DNA of 5,732 nucleotides from Alphaproteobacteria bacterium (GCA_030425945.1 JAUHZL010000206.1:1-5732); one strand, 5' to 3'. Shown: positions 1 to 5,708, counted from the first letter of the stretch. Numbers and translations: made by a program. The notes: a model not told the origin generated them from the sequence alone.

Positions 1-16
1 GGGCGGTTCGGCGGCA

Positions 17-730
17 ATGGAGGGATCGCTTCACCACTGTCTGGAACGGTTGAGGCTCGCTAGGACCGGCGACGACCTCCAACGCGAAATCCTTGCGCTG
101 CGCGAGGTGTTCGAGGTGGGTCACCTCGTCTACCACTCCGTCAATTCCACCGGCGAGCAGTATGCCGCGCTGACCTACAGCCCGGACTGGGTCGCCCGCT
201 ATGTCTCGCAGTCCTACGAGCGCATCGATCCGGTGGTGCAGGGCTGCTATCGCCGCTTTCATCCCATCGACTGGCGCGCGCTCGACTGGACGTCGCGGGC
301 GGCCCGATCCTTCCTGCACGAGGCGCTGGATCACGGCGTCGGCACGCAGGGCCTGTCCCTGCCGATCCGGGGACCCGGGGGGCAGTTCGCGGTCTTCACC
401 GTCAACGACACCGTCTCGGACGACCGCTGGACGCGCCTGCGCGACGAACGGCTGAGCGACCTGATCCTGGTCGCGCATTTCGTCAACCAGAAGGCGCTCG
501 AGCTGGAGGGCAACCGCGATGCCGCCGACCTGCGGGCGCTCTCCCCGCGCGAGATCGATGCGCTGACGCTGCTCGCCGCCGGGCACAACCGCGCCGCCAT
601 CGCCGACCGGCTGAACATTTCCGAGCATACCCTGCGGGTCTACATCGAGAGTGCCCGCCACAAGCTCGGCGCGATGAACACGGTGCACGCGGTCGCCCGC
701 GCGATGGTGCAGGGCCTGATCGTCGTCTGA
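17..730 (+). CDS. LuxR-family AHL-responsive transcriptional regulator
   Basis: This 237-residue protein has the two-domain layout of quorum-sensing regulators: an N-terminal autoinducer-binding domain (about residues 18-160) and a C-terminal LuxR-type helix-turn-helix (about 173-235). Pocket residues known from TraR are all present, shifted by one: Y54, W58, Y62, D71-P72 and W86. In the DNA-binding domain the usual E179, L183 and G189 are present (LSPRE at 175-179). The family binds an acyl-homoserine lactone in the cytoplasm and then activates or represses promoters; the cognate signal should come from the synthase gene 97 bp downstream on the same strand. The start fits the family length, since residue numbering tracks TraR almost exactly. 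Only 16 bases precede it, no clear ribosome site is visible, and the frame stays open to the window edge, so a start further upstream cannot be excluded. The family call is very sure; the regulated genes are unknown. Confidence 0.95.
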   Translation: MEGSLHHCLERLRLARTGDDLQREILALREVFEVGHLVYHSVNSTGEQYAALTYSPDWVARYVSQSYERIDPVVQGCYRRFHPIDWRALDWTSRAARSFLHEALDHGVGTQGLSLPIRGPGGQFAVFTVNDTVSDDRWTRLRDERLSDLILVAHFVNQKALELEGNRDAADLRALSPREIDALTLLAAGHNRAAIADRLNISEHTLRVYIESARHKLGAMNTVHAVARAMVQGLIVV

Positions 731-754
731 GTCGCCGGCCCCGCAACCCCCGAT

Positions 755-774
755 CTTTGACCGTTCGGTGAGAG
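755..774. promoter_or_regulatory. Candidate LuxR operator (imperfect 20-bp dyad)
   Basis: A dyad centred between 764 and 765 has 7 of 10 symmetric pairs, with a strong core ACCG-TT-CGGT at 760-769 and outer CT/AG ends. The 20-bp length is that of a classical lux box, and it lies between luxR and luxI over the -35 box of the predicted synthase promoter. It does not match the lux box consensus, and symmetry of this quality could arise by chance in a 97-bp gap. The centre is about 27 bp upstream of the predicted start, not the usual -42.5, so repression, or another promoter, would be the more natural reading. Confidence 0.25.
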
Positions 775-785
775 GCCGTTAACGT
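757..785 (+). promoter_or_regulatory. Predicted sigma-70 promoter of the AHL synthase gene
   Basis: TTGACC (757-762, 5 of 6 to the -35 consensus) is separated by 17 bp from TAACGT (780-785, TAnnnT-type -10). Transcription would start near 792, leaving a 5' leader of about 35 nt before the ATG at 828. The -10 overlaps a perfect 8-bp palindrome, CGTTAACG (777-784). The promoter would let luxI be expressed independently of readthrough from luxR. This is inferred from sequence only. Confidence 0.5.
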
Positions 786-815
786 CTGCCGCCTTCCCTC
801 GGGGCATCCGACCAC

Positions 816-821
816 GGGGGA
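816..821 (+). promoter_or_regulatory. Ribosome binding site of the AHL synthase gene
   Basis: GGGGGA lies 6 nt before the ATG at 828. It supports this start, which also places the conserved LuxI residues at their standard positions (R24, F28, W34). Confidence 0.55.
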
Positions 822-827
822 CAGACC

Positions 828-1448
828 ATGATCCAGTATCTCTATGCCGACGAGCTCGACACGCAGCCGGGACTCGGTCCGCAGATGTTCCGCGATCGCG
901 CGGCGCAGTTCCGGGACCGCCTCGGCTGGTCCGTCGCGGTGGACGCGGCGGGCGAGGAACGCGACGCCTATGACGCCGAGATCCCGCTCTACGTGATCGC
1001 CACCGACGCCAGCGGGCGCCACGCAGGCTCGATGCGGTTCCTGCCGACGACCGGACCGACGATGGTCAACGACCACTTCACGCACCTGACCGACGGCACC
1101 CGCATCGTCAGCCCGTATATCTGGGAGTGCACGCGCTTCTGCCTCGCGCCCGAGGCCCCGAAAGCCACCGCGGCGCGGCTGATGCTGGCGGCGGCCGAGC
1201 TGGGTCTCGCGTCCGGTCTCAGCCATGCGGTGGGGGTGTTCGACGGGCACATGACGCTGATCTACCGCCGCCTCGGCTGGGGGCCGATCATCCTCGGGGC
1301 GTCGGGCACCGGGCGCGGGGCGGTCAGCGTCGGTCTCTGGGCCTTTGCCGAGGCCGTGCTGCCCCGCCTGCGGGCACAGGCCGGGGTCACGGCGGCCACC
1401 TCGCGCGGGTGGGTCACGCGGGCCTTCGGACCCAACCTCGCGGCCTGA
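828..1448 (+). CDS. LuxI-family acyl-homoserine-lactone synthase
   Basis: This 206-residue cytoplasmic enzyme joins S-adenosylmethionine to an acyl chain from acyl-ACP, making an AHL autoinducer. The invariant residues of the family are all visible at near-canonical positions: R24, F28, W34, D46, D49, R70, F84, E100 and R103 (WECTRF at 99-104), so the enzyme should be active. Length is normal for the family. By alignment from memory with EsaI and LasI, the threonine linked with 3-oxo substrates (T140 in EsaI) falls on G136, suggesting an unsubstituted or 3-hydroxy acyl chain; the chain length cannot be read from the sequence. The gene is the tandem partner of the LuxR gene upstream, the usual arrangement for a self-regulated quorum circuit. 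It has its own predicted promoter and ribosome site. Family assignment is very sure; the product prediction is tentative. Confidence 0.95.
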   Translation: MIQYLYADELDTQPGLGPQMFRDRAAQFRDRLGWSVAVDAAGEERDAYDAEIPLYVIATDASGRHAGSMRFLPTTGPTMVNDHFTHLTDGTRIVSPYIWECTRFCLAPEAPKATAARLMLAAAELGLASGLSHAVGVFDGHMTLIYRRLGWGPIILGASGTGRGAVSVGLWAFAEAVLPRLRAQAGVTAATSRGWVTRAFGPNLAA

Positions 1449-1453
1449 TCCGG

Positions 1454-1483
1454 CTGGCAGCCCGCGGCGGCGCGGGATAGGGT
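1454..1483 (+). promoter_or_regulatory. Predicted promoter of the helicase gene, possibly leaderless
   Basis: CTGGCA (1454-1459, 4 of 6 to TTGACA) and TAGGGT (1478-1483, TAnnnT-type -10) are separated by 18 bp. A start 7 nt after the -10 falls on the A of the ATG at 1490, which would make a leaderless mRNA. The same bases can be read as a purine-rich ribosome site (GGATAGGG, 1475-1482) on a message coming from luxI, so the two readings compete. A similar arrangement recurs at 3011-3040. Confidence 0.4.
1461..1476 (+). repeat. GC-rich hairpin between luxI and the helicase gene
   Basis: CCCGCG (1461-1466) and CGCGGG (1471-1476) form a perfect 6-bp stem around a 4-nt loop. No run of T follows, so it is not a standard intrinsic terminator. 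In a readthrough transcript from luxI it would sit against the helicase ribosome site and might damp translation or slow polymerase. It may be only a by-product of high GC. Confidence 0.35.
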
Positions 1484-1489
1484 CCGGCC

Positions 1490-3037
1490 ATGACCCTGCC
1501 CGCGCTCGCATTTTCCGCCGATCAGGCCGACGCCTATGACCGGGCGGCGGGCATGCTGGGCACGGCGGGCATCGACCTGATCGAGGGGACCACCCTGCCG
1601 CCGCGCGAAGGGGCCGCGCCGCAGGTGCTGGCGATCACCGGCAAGGCGGGCTCGGGCAAGACGGCCTTGCTGGCGCAACTGGCGGGCGACCTCGCCGCGG
1701 CCGGGGTCACCACGGTCTCGGGCGACTGGGACGGCAAGCGCAAGAAGGACCGCCGCACGCTGGCGATCCTCGCGCCGACCAACAAGGCGGCGAGCGTCCT
1801 GCGCCTGCGCGGCGTGCCCGCGACGACGATCCACCGCATTCTCTACACGCCGGTCTATGACCCGGAGTACGAGCGCATCGCCGAGTGGCTGGCGGGCGAG
1901 GGCGACCGCCCCGAGATCGAGGGGCTGACCGATCTGGCGCTCGACCGCGCGATGGCGGTGTTCCAGACCCATGCCTCGATCCCCGGCGCGCTGGCGGCGG
2001 CAGGCCTGCGCGGGTCGGACTTCATCACCGGGTGGAAGCGGCGCGAAGAACCCCTCGACATCGGGTTCGTGGACGAGGCCTCGATGCTGGACGCGCGCCA
2101 GTTCGAGGACCTTCAGGAGATCTTCCCGACGCTGGTGCTGTTCGGGGACCCGGCCCAGCTGGCCCCTGTGGGACAGTCCGGCAAGATGGTGTTCGACGCG
2201 CTACCGGACGACCGCGTCGTGCACCTGTCGCGCATTCACCGGCAGGCGCAGGACAACCCGATCCTCGACCTGGCCCATGCGCTGGGCGACCCGGCGCTCG
2301 ACTACGACGATTTCGCCGCCATGGTGCACGAGGCCGCGGCCCGCGACGACCGGGTCGTGGTCAGCCCCCGGATCGATGCCGCGCTGATGGCGCGCTCGCC
2401 GGCGCTGGTCTGGCGCAATGCCACCCGCATCCGGATGATCCAGGCCTTCCGGACCGCCTTCGGCGCGCCCGAGACCGAGTTGCTGCCCGGCGAGCCGCTG
2501 ATCTGCGACGGGATCGAACTGCCGCTGAAGCACCGGCGCAAGCGGCTCGACCTCGAAGCCCGCGGACTGATCAAGGGCGCGCAGGCGATCTATCTCGGGC
2601 CCGGAACCAAACCCGGCTTCTCGCGCGTCTACGTGGTCGGGGCCCCCGAGCCGCGCACGGGCGTGGCGTCGATCATCAAGATCGAGAAGCCGGACGAGGA
2701 AGAGCCGTTCCTGCCCTTCGCGGCCCGCATGGGCGCGGCCTTCCTGCACGGGGCCGCGGTCACGATCCACAAGGCGCAGGGCTCGCAGTGGGACACCGTA
2801 CAGGTCTTTGCCCCCGACCTGTCGGCGGCGGCGTGGTCGGGCCGGATGGAGGCCGGACAACCCCTGTGGAAGCGCCTCGCCTATGTCGCCATCACCCGCG
2901 CGCAGGAGCGCCTGGTCTGGGTGACCCAGAGCCGCCTCCGGCGCCCGGACGCGCCGCTGTCGATCGACGATCTGGCCGAGGCCCCCGCGCCGCTTTCGCT
3001 GGACGCGGGTCTGGAAGCGGACGCCGCCGACGGCTAG
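1490..3037 (+). CDS. RecD-like superfamily 1B ATP-dependent DNA helicase
   Basis: This 515-residue protein has every SF1B motif in order: a Q-motif-like start with Q12, Walker A GKAGSGKT (51-58), motif Ia APTNKAA (95-101) with TIH at 113-115, Walker B VDEAS (194-198), motif III GDPAQLAPV (219-227), motif IV with R248 and R251, motif V TIHKAQGSQWDTV (425-437) and motif VI AITRAQERL (467-475). It should unwind DNA using ATP with 5'-3' polarity, as RecD2 and Dda do. It is shorter than RecD2 (usually over 700 residues) and lacks that protein's N-terminal region, so it is closer to Dda in size. About 78 residues (116-193) lie between TIH and Walker B and look like a lineage-specific insert. The C-terminus is an acidic, proline/alanine-rich tail. 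The gene begins 41 bp after luxI and ends 27 bp before the RAM gene. Its biological task (repair, replication restart or recombination) cannot be told from the sequence. Confidence 0.92.
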   Translation: MTLPALAFSADQADAYDRAAGMLGTAGIDLIEGTTLPPREGAAPQVLAITGKAGSGKTALLAQLAGDLAAAGVTTVSGDWDGKRKKDRRTLAILAPTNKAASVLRLRGVPATTIHRILYTPVYDPEYERIAEWLAGEGDRPEIEGLTDLALDRAMAVFQTHASIPGALAAAGLRGSDFITGWKRREEPLDIGFVDEASMLDARQFEDLQEIFPTLVLFGDPAQLAPVGQSGKMVFDALPDDRVVHLSRIHRQAQDNPILDLAHALGDPALDYDDFAAMVHEAAARDDRVVVSPRIDAALMARSPALVWRNATRIRMIQAFRTAFGAPETELLPGEPLICDGIELPLKHRRKRLDLEARGLIKGAQAIYLGPGTKPGFSRVYVVGAPEPRTGVASIIKIEKPDEEEPFLPFAARMGAAFLHGAAVTIHKAQGSQWDTVQVFAPDLSAAAWSGRMEAGQPLWKRLAYVAITRAQERLVWVTQSRLRRPDAPLSIDDLAEAPAPLSLDAGLEADAADG

Positions 3038-3040
3038 GGT
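3011..3040 (+). promoter_or_regulatory. Possible promoter of the RAM-SDR gene pair
   Basis: CTGGAA (3011-3016) and TAGGGT (3035-3040) are 18 bp apart, the same spacing and nearly the same hexamers as upstream of the helicase gene. The -10 overlaps the helicase stop codon TAG. Transcription would start near 3047, leaving a leader of about 18 nt containing the ribosome site. The -35 is poor (3 of 6), and most of the element is coding sequence. Confidence 0.3.
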
Positions 3041-3052
3041 CGCGCTATCATC

Positions 3053-3060
3053 AGGGAGGG
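3053..3060 (+). promoter_or_regulatory. Strong ribosome binding site of the RAM gene
   Basis: AGGGAGGG, 4 nt before the ATG at 3065, is the best Shine-Dalgarno match in the window and fixes the start of this very short gene. Confidence 0.7.
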
Positions 3061-3064
3061 TTCC

Positions 3065-3301
3065 ATGCGCTGCGTCTTCGTCCAGTTCCGCTGCACGCCC
3101 GGCAAGACCTACGAGGTCGCCGAACGCATCTACGACCGCGAGATCGTGTCCGAGCTGTATTCGACCTCGGGCGACTGGGACCTGCTCGCCAAGGTCTATG
3201 TCCCGGAGTCCGAGGACGTCGGGCGCTTCGTCAACGAGAAGCTCAACGACATTCCCGGCGTCGAGCGGTCGCTGACGACGATGACCTTCAAGGCGTTCTG
3301 A
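3065..3301 (+). CDS. Stand-alone Lrp/AsnC ligand-binding (RAM) domain protein
   Basis: This 78-residue protein corresponds to the C-terminal effector domain of Lrp/AsnC regulators without the DNA-binding helix-turn-helix. The pattern is typical: a first strand (residues 2-9), a helix (13-31), the SGDWDLLAKV turn and strand (35-44), a second helix (49-61) and the closing IPGVERSLTTMTF (63-75). Such modules form dimers or larger rings and bind small molecules, often amino acids, at subunit interfaces; stand-alone versions may tune full-length Lrp proteins or act as sensors. The gene is full length for this class and not a broken Lrp gene, because it has its own strong ribosome site and ATG. It lies 4 bp before the SDR gene, so the two are almost certainly co-transcribed. 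The ligand and partner are unknown. Confidence 0.88.
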   Translation: MRCVFVQFRCTPGKTYEVAERIYDREIVSELYSTSGDWDLLAKVYVPESEDVGRFVNEKLNDIPGVERSLTTMTFKAF

Positions 3302-3305
3302 GCCG

Positions 3306-4034
3306 ATGCCGTCGATCCTGATCACCGGCGCCTCGGCCGGCATCGGTGCTGCCTGTGCCGCGAAGTTCCTGGGCGAAGGCTGGCAGGTCGGGTTGCTCGC
3401 CCGCCGCACCGACGCGCTGGAAGCCGTGGCCGGGGGTTCGCCCAACGCCCATTGCCTCGTCGCGGACGTGACCGATGCGGCGGCGATGGAGGCCGCGTTT
3501 GCCGCGTTCACCGCGCGGACCGGGCGTCTCGACGTGCTCTTCAACAACGCGGGCATCTTCACCCCCGCCGGGATGATCGACGAGGTGCCGCTCGGCGACT
3601 GGGAACGCGCGGTGGCCACCAACCTGACCGGCATGTTCCTCGCGGCGCGGCTGGCCTTCGGGCAGATGCGGCGGCAGGACCCGCGCGGCGGGCGGATCAT
3701 CAACAACGGGTCGATCTCGGCCCATGTGCCCCGGCCGGGCGCGGTCTGCTACACGACCACGAAGCACGCGATCACCGGCCTGACGCGGCAGCTGTCGCTC
3801 GACGGGCGGGACATCGACATCGCCTGCGGCCAGATCGACATCGGGAATGCCCGCACGCCGCTGCTCGAAGACCTCGACCGCGCCAACCGCGCGAAGGGCG
3901 ATCCGCCGGTGGCCATGATGGACGTGCGCCATGTCGCGGATGCGGTCTGGTCGATGGCCGCGCTGCCGCTCGAGGCCAACGTCCAGTTCATGACGATCAT
4001 GGCGCGGCAGATGCCCTATATCGGGCGCGGTTAG
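3306..4034 (+). CDS. SDR-family NAD(P)-dependent oxidoreductase
   Basis: This 242-residue protein is a classical short-chain dehydrogenase/reductase with a Rossmann fold. It has the cofactor motif TGASAGIG (7-14), D54 after the third strand, NNAG (80-83), N106, and the catalytic S136, Y149 and K153. Basic residues after the second strand (ARR, 32-34) favour NADP(H) over NAD(H). The usual PG motif after the sixth strand is replaced by GQIDIGNARTPL (175-186), a feature I associate with a subgroup of bacterial SDRs. The substrate, probably an alcohol or ketone, cannot be assigned. The start lies 4 bp after the RAM stop; the only upstream Shine-Dalgarno-like bases are AAGG at 3290-3293, rather far away, so translation may depend on coupling to the RAM gene. 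The stop TAG is shared with the opposing gene in a TTAG overlap. Confidence 0.92.
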   Translation: MPSILITGASAGIGAACAAKFLGEGWQVGLLARRTDALEAVAGGSPNAHCLVADVTDAAAMEAAFAAFTARTGRLDVLFNNAGIFTPAGMIDEVPLGDWERAVATNLTGMFLAARLAFGQMRRQDPRGGRIINNGSISAHVPRPGAVCYTTTKHAITGLTRQLSLDGRDIDIACGQIDIGNARTPLLEDLDRANRAKGDPPVAMMDVRHVADAVWSMAALPLEANVQFMTIMARQMPYIGRG

Positions 4035-4792
4035 CGGCGCAGGTACCGGAAGGCACTGGACGCGCCCCAGCCCGCCGCGATGGCGATCAGCAGCGACAGC
4101 AGCCCGTAAAGCGCCGGGCGGTCGTGGGCCAGCGCGAACAGGTAGCGTTCCAGCCCGACCTTGCTGACCGAGATCGCCGTCTCGTACCGGTCGATCACCG
4201 TGCCGTCGCGGGTCAGGAAGATGCGCGTCCGGTACTCGCCCTCGGTCAGGTTCGCCGGCAGCGCGAAGGCGGTGTCGAAGAGCGTGGCGTCCTTCAGGCG
4301 CACCCCGCCTTCTTCCAGCTGGTAGAGGCCGCTGTCCTGCCGGATCCGGATCAGCGCTTCGGTGAAGGACTCGCTGTCGGTGACGTCCTGCGGCGCGCCG
4401 ACCGAGCGGATCGCCCGCGCGATGGAGACCTTGTGGCGCAGGTCCTCGGTATCGCTCATCACGGCGGCCAGCGGGCCGGTCGTGGCGATGGCATAGAAGG
4501 TCGGGGCCGCGTCGACCTCGACCGAGGCGGTGTTGACCCAGATGCCCGCGACCCGGCTCTTGCGGCGCACGACGATGGGCTCCAGCGGGCCGAGGACCGT
4601 GATCACCACGTCGAGCTCTCCGTCGGGCAGCGGCGCCTCGCGTTTCACCGCGCCGAAGACGAGGATCTCGGACCCGTCGAAGTTGGCGGTGATCGACACG
4701 CGGGTCTGCGACAGCTCCGCGACGATCGCTTCCGCCGCAGCGGGCAGCGGCAGGACCGCCGCGGCGGCCAGCAGGAGCGCCCCGAGCCTCAT
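4031..4792 (-). CDS. Alph_Pro_TM (TIGR02186) family membrane-anchored protein
   Basis: This 253-residue protein has an N-terminal signal peptide (residues 1-20 or so, MRLGALLLAA then a hydrophobic run ending AAA-EA). A mostly beta-type extracytoplasmic region of about 200 residues follows, then one C-terminal membrane helix (about 227-245) and a short basic tail ending RYLRR. This is the pattern of the alphaproteobacterial TIGR02186/Alph_Pro_TM family, whose function is unknown. The bulk of the protein should lie in the periplasm, anchored at the C-terminus. Its gene starts in an ATGA overlap with the upstream TauE/SafE gene, pointing to translational coupling and a joint role, perhaps as an accessory to the transporter. 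The ATG at 4792 was chosen because it starts the signal peptide exactly; an ATG at 4858 would add 22 polar residues and overlap the transporter gene by 70 bases. It ends tail-to-tail with the SDR gene. Confidence 0.88.
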   Translation of the reverse strand: MRLGALLLAAAAVLPLPAAAEAIVAELSQTRVSITANFDGSEILVFGAVKREAPLPDGELDVVITVLGPLEPIVVRRKSRVAGIWVNTASVEVDAAPTFYAIATTGPLAAVMSDTEDLRHKVSIARAIRSVGAPQDVTDSESFTEALIRIRQDSGLYQLEEGGVRLKDATLFDTAFALPANLTEGEYRTRIFLTRDGTVIDRYETAISVSKVGLERYLFALAHDRPALYGLLSLLIAIAAGWGASSAFRYLRR

Positions 4793-5700
4793 GCGCCGCT
4801 GCCCAGCGAATAGAGTTCGGCCGGGGGCAGCACCAGTTCCAGCGCGAGCTTCAGGCACACGCCCACGACGATCAGCGCCAGCAGGATGCGCAGTTGCTCC
4901 GCCTTCAGCCGGGTTCCGATGCCGGTGCCGACCTGCGCGCCCACCACGCCGCCCAGGATCAGAAGCAGGGCCAGCATCATGTCCACGGTCTGGTTGGTGA
5001 TCGCATGCGCCATCGTGGTGAAGGCGGTGACGAAGATGATCTGGAACAGCGAGGTGCCGATCACGACCTTGGTCGGCATCCCCAGCAGGTAGATCATCGC
5101 GGGGACCATGATGAAGCCGCCGCCGACCCCCATGATGGCGGCCAGCACGCCGACGGCCACGCCGACGAGCAGGGGCGGGATCACCGAGATGTAGAGCCCG
5201 GAGGTCCGGAACCGCATCTTCAGCGGCCAGGTATGGACCCAGTTGCGCTGCCGCCGCTTCGGGGGCGGGCCGCTGCGCCGCGCCTTGCGCAGGGCGTTGA
5301 TGCTCTCGATCAGCATCAGGCTGCCGACAACGCCGAGGAAGACGACGTAGCAGAGGTTCACCAGCAGATCGACCTGACCCAGCGACTTGAGGTAATTGAA
5401 GATCTGCACGCCGACCGCCGACCCGGCGAGGCCGCCGGCCAGCAGCACGCTGCCCATCTTCATGTCCACCGCCCGCCGCCGCAGGTGCGCGAAGAGCGCC
5501 GACACCGACGAGGCGACGATCTGGTTGGTCGAGGTCGCCACGGCGACCGCGGGCGGGATGCCGACAAAGAACAGGAGCGGCGTGATCAGGAACCCGCCGC
5601 CGACCCCGAACATGCCCGACAGCACCCCGACCAGCCCGCCAATGCCGAGGATCAGGAAGGCATTGACCGACACTTCGGCAATCGGGAGGTAGATGTGCAT
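4789..5700 (-). CDS. TauE/SafE-family (sulfite/organosulfur exporter) permease
   Basis: This 303-residue inner-membrane protein has about eight hydrophobic segments in two homologous halves. Each half carries a GVGGGF motif (32-37 and 191-196), followed at the same distance by a GIPP/GMPT turn and an ATS/GTS helix start (57 and 217), the internal duplication typical of TauE/SafE (formerly DUF81). A basic loop (about 137-165, rich in R, K and P) links the halves and is probably cytoplasmic. Characterised relatives export sulfite, sulfoacetate or related anions, but the family is broad, so the substrate here is not proven. It is the first gene of a two-gene operon with the Alph_Pro_TM gene, sharing an ATGA overlap. 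Nothing nearby belongs to sulfonate catabolism. The start is supported by CAGGA 8 nt upstream. Confidence 0.92.
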   Translation of the reverse strand: MHIYLPIAEVSVNAFLILGIGGLVGVLSGMFGVGGGFLITPLLFFVGIPPAVAVATSTNQIVASSVSALFAHLRRRAVDMKMGSVLLAGGLAGSAVGVQIFNYLKSLGQVDLLVNLCYVVFLGVVGSLMLIESINALRKARRSGPPPKRRQRNWVHTWPLKMRFRTSGLYISVIPPLLVGVAVGVLAAIMGVGGGFIMVPAMIYLLGMPTKVVIGTSLFQIIFVTAFTTMAHAITNQTVDMMLALLLILGGVVGAQVGTGIGTRLKAEQLRILLALIVVGVCLKLALELVLPPAELYSLGSGA

Positions 5701-5708
5701 GGACCGGG

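Noticed and set aside
799..811. Small hairpin TCGGG-GCA-TCCGA in the luxI leader
   Set aside because: Only four Watson-Crick pairs plus a wobble; too weak to call as a regulatory structure.
731..827. Classical lux box (CT-N12-AG type) between luxR and luxI
   Set aside because: No site with the consensus spacing and bases is present; only the non-consensus dyad at 755-774 is worth listing.
483..1511. 342-codon minus-strand frame across luxR and luxI
   Set aside because: Antisense shadow of two intact quorum-sensing genes; arginine-rich without family features.
3046..3051. TATCAT as a -10 box before the RAM gene
   Set aside because: It matches the -10 consensus at 5 of 6 but has no -35 at 16-18 bp, and its start site would remove part of the strong ribosome site.
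1885..3321. 478-codon open frame on the plus strand inside the helicase gene
   Set aside because: Shifted-frame shadow rich in R, G, A and P; the overlapping helicase frame holds all SF1 motifs.
2201..3706. 501-codon open frame on the minus strand across the helicase, RAM and SDR genes
   Set aside because: It runs antisense to three genes with clear family motifs, and its translation is low-complexity R/G/A/P/D sequence with no recognisable domain; long antisense frames are normal at this GC content.
3452..4813. 453-codon plus-strand frame covering the SDR and the opposing Alph_Pro_TM gene
   Set aside because: It spans a convergent gene junction, has no domain, and both covered genes are well supported in other frames.
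4793..4858. Upstream ATG extending the Alph_Pro_TM protein by 22 residues
   Set aside because: The extension is polar and would bury the signal peptide; the ATG at 4792 gives a standard signal peptide and an ATGA overlap.
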